DNA of 64,000 bases from Lojkania enalia (Eukaryota > Ascomycota > Dothideomycetes > Pleosporales): the NCBI GenBank assembly GCA_010094045.1, contig ML986582.1:558001-622000 (forward strand), given 5' to 3'. The notes beneath the pieces are model-generated. The model was not told the origin of the DNA and searched no databases. It worked only from the letters and a program-made list of their open reading frames with translations. Positions 1 through 10,930 of this stretch are shown one piece after another. Position 1 is the first letter of the stretch, and every line of letters starts with the position of its first letter. The translations under genes and the position numbers were made by a program.

Positions 1-1620
1 TAGGCCTTCGGAACTTATCTCCAGTAACCTCTAGGTTTTTCCGGGATGTCCTTCAACCCTACGTCGCGGGGATAGGGCTAGGTTCCATTTTCCTCATAGT
101 ACCCCCACGAGTTGAAACACCTATTCTCATGGCGTCCGTCTCGCATTCGTCCCATGTTGACAAGATTGCGGTACTCGCGCTAGAACTCGCTACGTTGGGG
201 TATCCAGTGACCTTCATTACGGGAAAAGTGTTTGAAAAGCAGATTTGAAGTCTTCATCCCAGTATCAAATTCGTAGCTCTGATGGGTAACGAGGATAAGA
301 TGAATGATGAAGATATGAAACGATGGCTAGCTATGTTGGGTCAAGATTGGGAAATTTTTGCTATGAAAAAAGTGCTTATCGATTCAATGCCAGAAGATCA
401 AGCGACCATTTAAGCAGAGTTTCAAAAATTCCGTGCACAGTTCAGCAACGACAAGCCACTTATATTCATGTGGGACCAATCCTTTACTGGCCATTACCCG
501 GTAATTCTAGGTGCACCGGGAATTATGCCGGACGTAAATATTGGCATCAGTCTGGCACCTCTGACTATCGAGTCAAATGATACATATCACGAACAAAAAG
601 GCCGACCTTCTTGCTGCTAAAGCATGAAGGCTTACATAGGTGATATTTCCGGCTGACAATACATTTCCGTTCCAATCTGGTAAAATTGTCGCGTATCAGG
701 GAGTATCAATTGCTGAGGTAAATATTGATGTATTGAAGGAGCGTAAGTGGCCTGCCTCGCTAGAAGCTGGCAATGGCGAGACTATATAGGAATGAAAACA
801 GACCAACTATAATAGGATAGTAGAAACATGTGACAAAAATACCACAAACTGGACGCGATGCAAAAGCTGTACATTTTAAAGCGCCTCAAGAATTCTCCGA
901 GGGATACTTCAATAAAGAAGTAAGCGGCTATTGGTGGATTAAGCTCTGTGAAATGAATGCAGTCCAAGATGCCTACCCCAACATTTACCATGCAATGAAC
1001 TCTCTTCCCGAAAAGCTCATTACACTCGGTATTCCTGAGTTTGAGTTCCCGAGGAGCGATTTAAAGACAGATGTTCGGTACTTTGGTGCTTTCAAAAAGT
1101 TGGTAGTCAGGGCAGTGAAAGGGCGCCGCAACTACCTATCTGGTGGGGAGATATCGCGACCGCTAAGGCAATAGGAAAAAAGATTATTGCAGTAAGCCAA
1201 GGAACCGTCGAAGTGAATCCAGAAGATATTATTCTTCCTACGCTCGAGGCACTGAAAGATTATGATGATGTTTTGGTAACTGCGACTCTTGTGGTCTCTG
1301 AGCCTGAACAAGTTCCAAATTTAATGGTTCCGAACAATGCTCAAGTTGCAAAGTTCATTCCATATGATCTTCTTCTGCCAATGGTGGGTTGATCTCTATG
1401 GCACCTTTGTCCTCTAATTAATTTAACACAGACCGATCTGCTTATCTCTAATGGTGGTTATAGGGCAGTCCAACACTGCCTTCGCCTTGGAATTCCACTT
1501 GTAGTGTCTGGCCTAGGTCAAGACAAGGCTACAACAAACTCAATCGTGCAATGGCCTGATGGGCGAGGTTGTGAAGGATTGGATGAGCTCAAAGGAAGGA
1601 AATAAAAATAAGCGGTGAAG
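1..1620 (+). pseudogene. Decayed UDP-glycosyltransferase (family 1) gene
   Basis: Pieces of a family 1 UDP-glycosyltransferase can be read in order along the plus strand, but in shifting frames and with stops. Near 128-330 is the N-terminal part (HVDKIAVLALELATLGYPV, then SLHPSIKFVALMGNED), interrupted by a TGA at 246-248. Around 440-590 lies a block with GAPGIMPDVNIGISLAPL. An open stretch at 830-1174 continues the middle domain. After a frame change near 1130 come GDIATAKAIGKKIIAVSQGT and FIPYDLLLPM. A plausible intron (about 1386-1431) leads to the donor-binding end with TDLLISNGGYRAVQHCLRLG. The order and spacing fit the GT-B fold of fungal sugar-nucleotide glycosyltransferases acting on lipids or xenobiotics. 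The gene may begin beyond the left edge. With at least one stop and one frameshift I regard it as dead. Confidence 0.75.
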
Positions 1621-1630
1621 TACCAAATCT

Positions 1631-4385
1631 TTTCGGCTTCATTATGTTGCAGAACTAAGATTTGGCTGGTTCAGCCGTAGGATACGGCGTGCGCATATCA
1701 AATTTTCTGGCGATATTTTCCAATCTAGTCATTGAATCATCAAATGACCATTGACATGCGGTCCCATCATCTCCTATAGTATTGATATCGAGTTTTAAAA
1801 GCAAAGAAATTAACCTTAGATAAATTTACCTGCTCATATTCCGTTATGACTGAATTTCTTCGTTCCTCTGAATTTAGATCTATTATAGATAACTTAAGAA
1901 GTGTGGCTTTCATTCTCTCGTGCTAACATTTAAAGAATATTGAAATTTTAACCGACTCATTTTGAGCCTTTACAAGGATACTGTTATTTTTTGAGCGGTA
2001 GTATGTGTTATGAAGAGCATAATTCATAAATGACCTACGTAGGATTCCGTTAAGGGAAGTCCGGATTAAGGGGTTTTTTTTTCGTATTGGTAAGATTCGG
2101 TAACCAAAGTCAAAGACTTTACATGAGTAAATAGAGCTGTTATCAAGTCTTTTCGGGCCGAGCCGCCGTCAAGAATTGATATTGGGAAAGGGATTGTAAC
2201 TTTTTGTAGGTACGAAACGGTATCCGGCCCGGTGACTAGAACGGATACCATGGAGACATTTTCCAGCGCTTTCTTAAAATTCTTATTACATTTCTTAGTA
2301 GCTTTCAAGGCTTCAACCCCAAACTCTTTCAATAGTTGCCTGCATGAGAAGTACAAGCCCTGGTAGTCCGCAATTTATTTGTTGCTAGGTGGAATGATAT
2401 GACTATAGATAAACACTCACACATCTGCTAGGAGTTTAAAGAAGAAAAAAGAAAGGAAAGCTTCGCTAGGCATCTCAGAATATATTGCTGATTAATATGG
2501 CTGATGGTGGTGGCGAGTAGGAGTCTAGATGACAGTGTAGATAATTAGTAGTTTTTTTTTAGTATGAAAGGTCTAGCAAAACGAAGCTTAGGCTTATGTT
2601 GGCAACCTACACCAATCACGAAGAAGCGAGTAAATATTGTGCAATGACAAATTTAGTTACTAGTGAAAGTCTTCCAGCGCCCGGGTAGCGCCTCCGATAT
2701 CCCACCCGAGACTCAGTGCCATAGAGCCTGAATATTCCAACAAAGCTTTACTTTTACATCTTAACGCTAAAACACACAATGTCGGCCAACGGCGCCATCC
2801 CCCTCCCCCCCCAGGCTTAGGGTGCAAGTCCACAACTACATTCTCCTAAACCTAAGCGAGGCTTATTACATCCTAAAAGCCTCTAAGGTGCGTTATGATT
2901 AATGAATGCGTCAATATAAGAGACCATATTCCAAAAATAACCTTCGACTTGTTAGCTTCTTGACAAAAGCGGAAATCAATTATGAAATAACGAATTTTTT
3001 TTCAACTTGTATAGAAAATAATCGGAAGGAATCCTGGTAAGACGTAGAGCTATTGCCTTTCCTTCGATTGTGTGCCACGGCATTGGCATTTGACGGCCGG
3101 CATTCCTCATGGAGGGCAAATAGCTCTAAGTATCTCTCCCAAGCTGGTTTGGGATCAAGGGTTGCGACTATTTCTGCGAAAAGGCTTTTGAATGTCTTAT
3201 ATCCTATGAGCTGAGTCCACATATACAAAGCTTCGGCATTCAAATTATTAATAACGAACCGAGATTTATTCACATCGAAGCGCTGTGCTGGAACATTGAC
3301 TCAGGGTTTCGGGAGAAATTCGATGAGGGTACCTACGCTATTTCAAAAATTAGCAAAAGCCTTGAGCACTGAGTCGGTACGCAACGAATTGAAGAGCGGG
3401 CCTGGATTTGGTATAATTAAGGTTAAGTTGAACTGGAATAGCGAAATGATGAAGCTTGAGAGAAGATGTGTCCTGGAGGGAAAATCGAAACGACGTCAAT
3501 ATCGCTGCCTGTATTTGATGAACACTACCGAGAAGCGTAAAGAAGGAATATCGGTGATCATATATGAATTAAGGAAACGGAGTAGATCTAGCTTCTAAGG
3601 ATGGTTGTGCACGTGGGGGTAAATTTTGTTCCTACAAAGAGCTCATCCGTTCATCGTGAACATCGAATTCTAGACTGAGCAATGTATCTATATACTGAGG
3701 GTTATGGCGATATGGCTGAGAAATTTGGCGAGGTGGGCGCGGGTCTCCGTGTAGGACACCTTAGAGAGAGGGAGAATTGGCATTTCTGAAATAAGAGAAA
3801 TAAGAGACCCAGATTTAATGATTAAATGTACTTGGATTTCGCTTTAGTCAAGGGGGAGGTGTTGATATCAATAAACCACCAAAGCTACTTAGCTTGCTAG
3901 TAATAAGATTTTAATCTTATGTCCCTCTTTTCGATACAGTATATTTTACAAAAACAATGGGTCAGAGTCAAAGTGGAAGAATTTGGAGACCTCTAATTAG
4001 TAGAAAACATGAGTAATAGGATACTTAATAGATAGAGATGCCTTCTGCGATTGATAATAACGATCAATATCATTAATAACCGTCAAACCTCTGGTATAGA
4101 TGGGAGCACATTGTTGAAAAAAAAAACGTGAATCAAACTATAGGACGGCTGTATTGCCATACGTGACTGCCTTCCTCTATTGTGTGTAAACTGGGCACTG
4201 CAGTGAAAGTTGAACACTCTTCCTTTGTTACTAATTTGCGTATGGAAGTTGTATATATCTCCCATAATATATTTTATAAATATAAATACTGACAGCCGTA
4301 TCTCCAAGCCATCAGCTAATCCCCAAGCAAAAAAATGCTTTCGAACATTGGATCTTGTAAACTCAGGTCACGTGCCTGATCAGCT
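1631..4385. other. Gene-poor AT-rich stretch
   Basis: I see no supported gene here. Three open frames of about 100 codons exist (minus 2066-2356, minus 2980-3273, plus 3296-3598), but none shows a recognisable domain, signal peptide or believable splice partner. Runs of T/A and the lack of fungal coding bias suggest decayed or intergenic DNA. Confidence 0.5.
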
Positions 4386-4988
4386 ATGCAGCCCTTGACT
4401 AAGCAGTCTCATGTATATGTTCCCCCGCCGTACCTTGACCGAGAGGCCGAAGGGAACACTACAGCACACCATCAATGCATCTATCTATACCACCCTATAC
4501 AATCTCCACCCCCTCCTGCTTACAGATCTTTATCACCAGAACTCAGGCTCCAAATCGTCAAATACCTTCTATCATCTGCCGATCATCCAAGCACAAACTT
4601 GCGAGGCAACAAAAAAAGCCATGAAGCGCCTAAAGAACTGAGGAAGACTGTTGGAGCAATATTCGAGTCAATACCCACATACCGAGATCATATGAAGAGA
4701 GCCAGCAAATACATTTCCATCTTTTTCCGTCTTTTACTCCACGGAATTTTCGAACACCAACAATTATTTTATTACGACGTAATAGAGTCTGTTTTACGCG
4801 AGGCTGTTGCACATTTTGGCACTATGGAAATTGAATTATACAATTATCCTGATCTCGACTCATGGAATCAACGAGATTGTATGTCGTACTATGTGAGATT
4901 GTTGTACAGTCATATTCACTTATGCCTTGGAGAAGATCCAGAGAGTTTTTTAGGAAGCGGCAAGTACCGAGATGTGCAAGTCCTCTAG
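4386..4988 (+). CDS. Hypothetical protein with F-box-like N-terminal segment
   Basis: An uninterrupted 200-codon frame starts at ATG 4386. A proline-rich lead is followed near residues 46-62 by SLSPELRLQIVKYLL. This resembles the start of fungal F-box or 2EXR-type proteins, where a 'LPxELRLxIxxyLL' helix binds Skp1 or defines the family. The rest has aromatic-rich helices (YYDVIESVLREAVAHF, MSYYVRLLYSHIHLCLG) but no motif I recognise. A shorter overlapping frame at 4411-4641 makes the reading-frame choice less certain. The similarity is only to a short helix, so adaptor function is a guess. Confidence 0.4.
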   Translation: MQPLTKQSHVYVPPPYLDREAEGNTTAHHQCIYLYHPIQSPPPPAYRSLSPELRLQIVKYLLSSADHPSTNLRGNKKSHEAPKELRKTVGAIFESIPTYRDHMKRASKYISIFFRLLLHGIFEHQQLFYYDVIESVLREAVAHFGTMEIELYNYPDLDSWNQRDCMSYYVRLLYSHIHLCLGEDPESFLGSGKYRDVQVL

Positions 4989-6441
4989 CTAGCCAGTTTT
5001 GGACGCAGCAATGAATCTTCGCTGTTAGCATGTTAAAATAGGGCTGATCAACAGGGCAGATTCGTCCATAAAGTGCGAAAATCTAGTCGTTGTGCAGGAC
5101 GCTTAAAGCGAAAGCGAGCTGTATCTGACATCGCAGGCTGAATAGTCGATAGATACATTTTAATAGCTTACTATCTATCCACGAGTGATGTCTAAGGATT
5201 TGAATAATTTTACGAATGAAAGATTCTACTCCGATACCCATACTTGAAGCTCACCCGAATTAAATTCATCTGTTAAGTCCATACAAATAACGCATTAGTC
5301 CTCATCTCTACTGTAATCTGGTTCTGTTGAACTTCTTTAGATCACCAACATTAATTGAAGATGGCCCTTTATGCTACCTCCCATACGACTAAATCTATCA
5401 TAGCAAAGCTCACAAAATAAAGAATCACTTAGTGAAGTGCATGTAGATGCCAAGGAAACATGGCCAACAAGTCAAGCGACTCAATAATCTCACAGCTGAT
5501 CATGAAAGGCGACAGGGATCAAGAGACATATCTATACAGAGGCTGATCAATTATTGCATCTATACAGAACCCCCAATTCTCCAATTCTGACGAATTGCGT
5601 GAAAGAAATCCATGCTTTGTGCCTCAAGCCCACATCTCCGCCCCGAACGGGATTGCAAACCACAACTGCTAAAGAATCACGAAACCAAACAGCAACTCAA
5701 GAACATCCGCCTACATTACCCATATCCCCATCTCCTTACCTCCATCCCGACAAGAACGTAATTAGTCGGAGCTCACGGAGTGACCTCTCGGAGTCCCGAC
5801 ATCGGCCCCTCGAGCCCATCTGATAAAATTCTTCTGCACTAGCCCTTTCCAGCCATTCTTGCCCCACCATCTACCCATCACCGAACCATCTCCGCCCATG
5901 GTCAGACGCCCTGTCTCCGCATGCGTCGCTCCGGGCGAGACACAGAATGGGGTTCGGATGGGGGGTCGGGATAGTGGGGTGATGTTGTGGATCTAGATGG
6001 GCTTGGCGGATTAATTGAAGAGTTGGAAGATTCTAGTTGGCTTGGATGAAACATGTGATGATGCGATGTAGAAGGAATGAATGTTGAAATGGCACGGACA
6101 CGCAAGATGCAGATTGGAACTGAAATCTCGAATTCCAATTGATTGATTCATGATACCTATTCGCAGGCTGATTTTTCCATTAAGGAATGGAGACCACATC
6201 CGTGGGCCGGATGACTCGCGGCCATTGTCCAACAAAATAATACCGTAGCAGTGAGAAAGTTACAAACAGTTGTGCCTTGACTTGCAAAAAATCATATAGA
6301 GGCGCAAGGTCTTGAAGGGTATCTCGTCCAGCTCTTCATGTGAGCCGAACAATGTACAAATGAATAGTAGCCTTTGGAAGTGCCGTGACACATCATTTTA
6401 AGGAATTAGGTGTACGGACGTAATAGCAGCTTATTCTGGCG
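4989..6441. other. Intergenic region downstream of hapX
   Basis: No gene supported. Small frames at 5554-5823 (plus) and 5902-6235 (minus) are low-complexity Ser/Pro/Thr-rich and lack ATG or splice support. The right part is probably the 3' untranslated and terminator region of the minus-strand hapX gene. Confidence 0.45.
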
Positions 6442-6670
6442 GAGCAGCTTATTCTGTGATGTTGAGCGCCGTATGTAAGATTGGCATCTCATCCATCTGA
6501 TTGCTGAGGGGCGAGAGGTACTTGAAATATAGTCCGCCACGTCATTCCATTCAGCTGGGTGTATCAACGGAGGTGCCGATTCCGGGAGAGCAGCTTATTC
6601 TTTGACGCCGTTGAGCGACACGTACAATGTCGACATATCCTCCATCTGATTGCCGAGGAGCGAGAGGTAC
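6442..6670. repeat. Diverged tandem duplication of the hapX 3' coding end
   Basis: Two related blocks of about 80 bases start 146 bases apart, 6442-6521 and 6588-6670. Both begin with GAGCAGCTTATTCT and end with ATCTGATTGC(T/C)GAGG(G/A)GCGAGAGGTAC. The right copy encodes part of the HapX C-terminus on the minus strand. The left copy lies in the presumed 3' untranslated region and has lost the frame. A further short echo, AGCAGCTTATTCTG, begins near 6425. This looks like an old local duplication that decayed outside the coding frame. Confidence 0.75.
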
Positions 6671-8542
6671 CATGCTGTGCTGTAGCGTTGCAATCACGCT
6701 AGCGGTGTCGAGCTCTAAGGCGCTGTACCTGTGAAGGGGTGGGAGGGTAGCTCTTTGCCTTGTTGCGGGGGAGATAGGCCTGAGATTGGTGATCCAGTCC
6801 ATCTTGTCTTGATCCATTGATACCCGTCCATCTAATAGTTTGAACGCCTCGTTACAGCTGATGGAATCGTTCACAACCGGCTCCATTGTATCAAGTGTCC
6901 CAACACTTGAATTACGTGAAGACGGCGATGGGGTAGGGAGATCGCTTGATGAGTTTTTCAACTGCGCAACTCTCTGGCACCATGCCCTTTGCAGAGGATT
7001 TGCCATACAGTCATCACACGAACCGGGAGCAGCAAATCCATGCTCAACGGGCTTTCTTTCAATGGATGCTACACCGTCTACCTCGCGCTCATTGCTGCCC
7101 TCAGTCTCCTGGAGTTGTCTGAGTGACTCATCTCTGCAGAGACAGTTTGATTCATCGGTACAGAATCCACACTTGGAATCGGCTTCGCTCTGTTCGGTCA
7201 TGAAAGCAATGGAGGTCCGGGTTTCCGGTTTTGCGCGTTGCTTTGAGAATTGGGCAGTGAAGTCAATTTCACGTTCGGCAAATATATCGGTTGAGGATTG
7301 AATGCCCTTCAAGGGCGAATTGGCTGTGTGCGGGGGCGGAAATACGGCGGGTACAGTAGCCATGAAGAAATTTGGATCGGGTAGCTTGGCCAATTGCTGC
7401 ACGCACGCGCAATCCTCAGTGACTTGGCAATCGCCGCATTCCAGGTTGACAGGTTTTGGGCTATCGAACTCTTGTGGGTTAGTAGCCAAGGGGTTGATAT
7501 TCGCCAACGACCGGCGGGTGGGAGAATCTTGTCTGTAAGCCGCAAACCGGGGGTGAAAGAAGTCCATTTGTGGCAGCTGTCGTGGTTGCCAATTTTGAGT
7601 TTCTAGGTCCCGGTGTCGGATGCTGTCAGATTGAGCGCAATTGTCTATCTCCGGCTCCCGGGTTCTCCTAATAGTGTTATATTGGGTGCTGCTTTCTCTA
7701 CATTGATCTTTCCAATATGCGCATTCCTGTTGAGCTCTGCGTTCAGATTCTTGGGTTTGCGCAAGCAGCATCTCGAGCTGTTTAATGCGCTCTTCAGCAG
7801 AGGTAAGCTCGGCAATCTTTTCGTTTATAGCCTGCTTGTGTAGCTGCTCGGCAGTTTCGACCTGGTTCTGCATTTCGGTAAGCTTCGCCGCCTTGCGTGC
7901 TCTGAAGGCGCGCTGTGATTCGCGATTCTGAGCCTTGCGCTTCGAGGCCGGTTCGTCGGTGGCAGGCTTCCGCCCAGGCTTCGGTCGCGGCGGGACCACA
8001 TAGCTCGCACTCGTGGGACCCCCTCCCCCCGGGGAGGGGTTTGCGTAGCTTCCCGATGGTGAGGAAGCCGTGGCAAGAGACAACCTGGGGGTTATGGTGG
8101 TGTTGGGGATTGCGGATGCAGGCGCAGGTGCGGGCGTGATCACTAGCTAGCGTTAGTGGTAAGAAGGGCTGGATAGTGGATATGGGAGCCGTGGTAGAAG
8201 AGTTGGCGGAGTGAGAGCCCGCGAGCAGCCGATAGTAGCGGCCAGCAATACTATCCACAAGGCTGACAGCAACAGTCTCTTTGTAATAGAGTGCGTGTGC
8301 ATGGCTATTGAATAGACCATGTTGCGGGCCGGAGAAAGAACCTTGGGAGAAAAACAGGCCCAGACATCAGCTGATGAGGGCTTGGGAGAAAACAACTCAC
8401 CTCGCGAGCCGGGCTGGCGCGACACAGGCGGTGGAGGCGCTGGAGAGGTGGGTGAGGGCGTCTGAACCGTGGTTGCATTGCTGTCGCCGCTGGGCGATGG
8501 AGAGGCGAAGTGGTGCGAGGAGGATGGGACATCCCGGGGCAT
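6551..8542 (-). CDS. hapX: HapX-type bZIP iron-response regulator
   Basis: HapX binds the CCAAT-binding complex and, according to iron supply, represses iron-consuming genes and activates iron acquisition or detoxification. I model two exons, 8542-8401 and 8142-6551. The donor GTGAGT at 8400 and the acceptor CTAG at 8143 join in phase, giving 577 aa; without the intron the frame has no ATG. After a Pro/Ser-rich lead, PPRPKPGRKPATD (about 98-110) matches the Hap4-like CBC-binding motif. The basic region KAQNRESQRAFRARK (about 117-131) and a long coiled coil follow. Three Cys clusters come next: CGDCQVTEDCACV, CGFCTDESNCLC and a third with CDDC. Such clusters sense iron, probably as Fe-S, in the Aspergillus and Fusarium proteins. 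Length is somewhat above the roughly 490 aa of A. fumigatus HapX. Two GATA sites upstream suggest repression by SreA. Confidence 0.9.
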
Positions 8543-8583
8543 GGTCGGAGGGGGTGATGGAGGCGAATGGGGTGGCCGGCTCG

Positions 8584-8611
8584 TTATCAGATCAAATAAA
8601 GTTTATCAGAT
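8584..8611 (-). promoter_or_regulatory. Paired SreA-type GATA sites upstream of hapX
   Basis: On the minus strand the nonamer ATCTGATAA occurs twice, at 8592-8584 and 8611-8603, 19 bases apart, 42-69 bases before the hapX ATG. Both fit the ATCWGATAA consensus of the iron-responsive GATA repressor SreA exactly. In Aspergillus, SreA represses hapX when iron is sufficient, so the position fits the known feedback loop. Confidence 0.75.
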
Positions 8612-10387
8612 CGAGCAGGAAGCGAATGAATAAGCAAAGGGTTAATAAGCGAGCTTGGCAGATCGAATGTCCCGCCCTCCGATCATCGGCCGAGGCGGCG
8701 GGGTAGTAGTGCACGTGCCGGCGAGCACGAACATGACCACCCAAGCAAGTCTCGGGATGCACCCTGTCCCTCCGTACCCCCTCCCCGAGCCCTATTTATA
8801 CCTGATTTCCGACACGAAACCACATATGACTCTTGCGACCTTGAGGGGTTTCGCCGCCATCATGACCGCGCCAAGTTCCGATCCTAGGACCGTTCATACG
8901 CAAACCACGGAAGCCATCCGTGGCCTTCCGCATCCCATTCAACCGCCGCAACACCATTCTCGTACTCGTGTCCCTTGAGGCTCTCGGACTCTTTCCTTTC
9001 GTTTGGTGCTCTGTGGAGCGTCCACCACCTGCTTGTATCGACGGGTTGACGTTCACATGGCTCCACGCTCTACTGCAGCCCACTTCGAAGCCCGCACACA
9101 TGTCGGTTCTGAGACCATTTCGAATCAAAGATTTTTTTACTCTCCCTTTTTAAACGGGATTAATTCCGTGGAATTGCTCACTCAACTATGTATTCTCTGG
9201 ACTCAATTCATCGATTCCTCACCATGTTTCCAATCTGGCTATCTGCAGTTCTCACCTGCCACATGCTTGTGGTAGCTAATAAAAGATTGGATGTAAATAT
9301 AAGAATCGGGATGATTTTCCGCCCAATTACTTAGGTGCCCGCCTCTAAATGCACATTCCGGTGGTAGAAAATTCCCCGGTAATCGACGCGAGTGGTGGAC
9401 CATAGTTTCATTCCAATTATTTCCATATTCGGATAAGTAGGGTATATGGGGTACCATTCTCAGTCATCGAAACCACTTGCGGCTCCCCATTGAACCCACA
9501 ATTTTCTATTGGAAGAAGTTATGGTAAACGCCTACCACATGATGTCTGTACCGAATTCGGCATCCCTTTCATGATGGTGGCCACAAACGTTCTAGTTTGG
9601 CGTTGATACAACCCAACAACAGGGGAAAACCGTGTTCCACAATTTTCTCAAGGTTAGGCTTTAGACCGCTTTATCTCAGCTTCTGAAGGGCAGATTCCAG
9701 GGGTTCATGCATTGGTATGTACTAGCAACGCGTATCTTATGACACCAACACTCAAGGCAAAATCGATATCAACAATTATTAGTATAGACTCTATGATGCA
9801 TTGATCTACATAGATATCTTCAGGCGATTGCGGCATCGGGGATTTACTTCCTTCGCGATGGTTCTATTATTCCAGATCTTATTTTCAATAACCAAACTGT
9901 TCTATAAAACATCAAGATCTTTTAGTTCTTTGTATTTAACAAGACCACGCAGGCCTATACCTTTTTAAAATATATGAGCATCGGTTACCCTCTATTAGCT
10001 TACTGCAGGGTGCAATTATAACTCTTCAGATAGTATGAATGGCTCTTTTATATCTTTTATGAGTAGTAAGAGATGTTCATATAAGTACTATGAGTGTAAA
10101 ATCTGGTGTTGTTTGAACATCTTGAACGAAAATTGTGTCGCTTGATCATCGGCAAATACATCGGGACACGCCAACGTTTGCTTTCATTGACAAACTGAAT
10201 GCTACTGCTAACTCCCATTAAATGCATCAACGTCTACCGAAATCGTACAAACGGCAACCAAATGTAGCAAACAGTATACAATACATAGCCCTCCGACTTC
10301 CCAGTCTTGGGCCCAGACTTAATTTTCCTATCAACGAAGCCTAATAGATTTTTCATCTATACTTCGCTTCACAGTTATATCCTTCAC
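8612..10387. other. Intergenic region, hapX promoter side
   Basis: The part next to hapX is relatively GC-rich and probably contains its promoter and 5' untranslated region. Frames at 8655-8978, 8796-9128 and 9003-9275 overlap on opposite strands and show no domain. From about 9280 to 10380 the DNA is AT-rich and I see no gene. Confidence 0.45.
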
Positions 10388-10930
10388 ATGCCTGAGAATA
10401 GAACCATAATGCCCAACTCCCTCCAATCTCCCGCTGAAGCCCTCCATCGCCGCGCCACATCCCTCTCCCAAGACCTCAAACACCTCCTCGCCGTCCTCGA
10501 CCCCCTTCGAGCCAAGCCGTTCTCTGAACTCCCCGGCTCACACCTCGACTACCTTCTCCAGGAATTTCAATACTGTAGAAACGCTATGCAGGCTGTGAAG
10601 AGGGAAATTGGTGAGTTGAAAGAGCTTGTTAGGGGAATTTTGGGGGGAAAAATAAAGCAGGCAAAGGACGTGGAAGGCAGGGATGCCGGTTTGAAGGTTG
10701 GGGGGCTGGGGATGGGAGGGGTGGGCGGTGGTAGAAGTTTGATGGGTCACTTTATGGATGAGCGACAGTTGGTGGATGGACGTGCGGGGTTTGGCCGAGG
10801 TCTTCGAGCATTTGGGGATGAAGTGGATAGGAGATTGGGAAGGGAGTGTGAGAGGAAGGCGGGCGCGAGGAGAATGAGGGAGTTTGAAGGCCGGGTCTGG
10901 GGAGTAGATGGTGTGTGGTATCGAGATTGA
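10388..10930 (+). CDS. Hypothetical 180-aa protein with coiled-coil segment
   Basis: The frame runs from ATG 10388 (an alternative in-frame ATG lies at 10409) to TGA 10928-10930. The first half is helical with heptad-like spacing (ATSLSQDLKHLLAVLDPLRA, then FQYCRNAMQAVKREIGELKE). A Gly-rich linker with repeated GLG/GVGGG follows, then an Arg/Glu-rich tail. Strong third-position C preference in the first 50 codons supports real coding. I do not recognise the family. The frame extends upstream without an ATG, so the N-terminus could differ. Confidence 0.5.
   Translation: MPENRTIMPNSLQSPAEALHRRATSLSQDLKHLLAVLDPLRAKPFSELPGSHLDYLLQEFQYCRNAMQAVKREIGELKELVRGILGGKIKQAKDVEGRDAGLKVGGLGMGGVGGGRSLMGHFMDERQLVDGRAGFGRGLRAFGDEVDRRLGRECERKAGARRMREFEGRVWGVDGVWYRD

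Noticed and set aside
7302..8139. Several plus-strand frames of 70-80 codons and minus-frame ORFs overlapping hapX
   Set aside because: They lie antisense or out of frame to a clear bZIP gene with conserved motifs.
10307..10387. Upstream extension of the 10.4 kb hypothetical gene
   Set aside because: It would start at TTG; the first ATG is at 10388.
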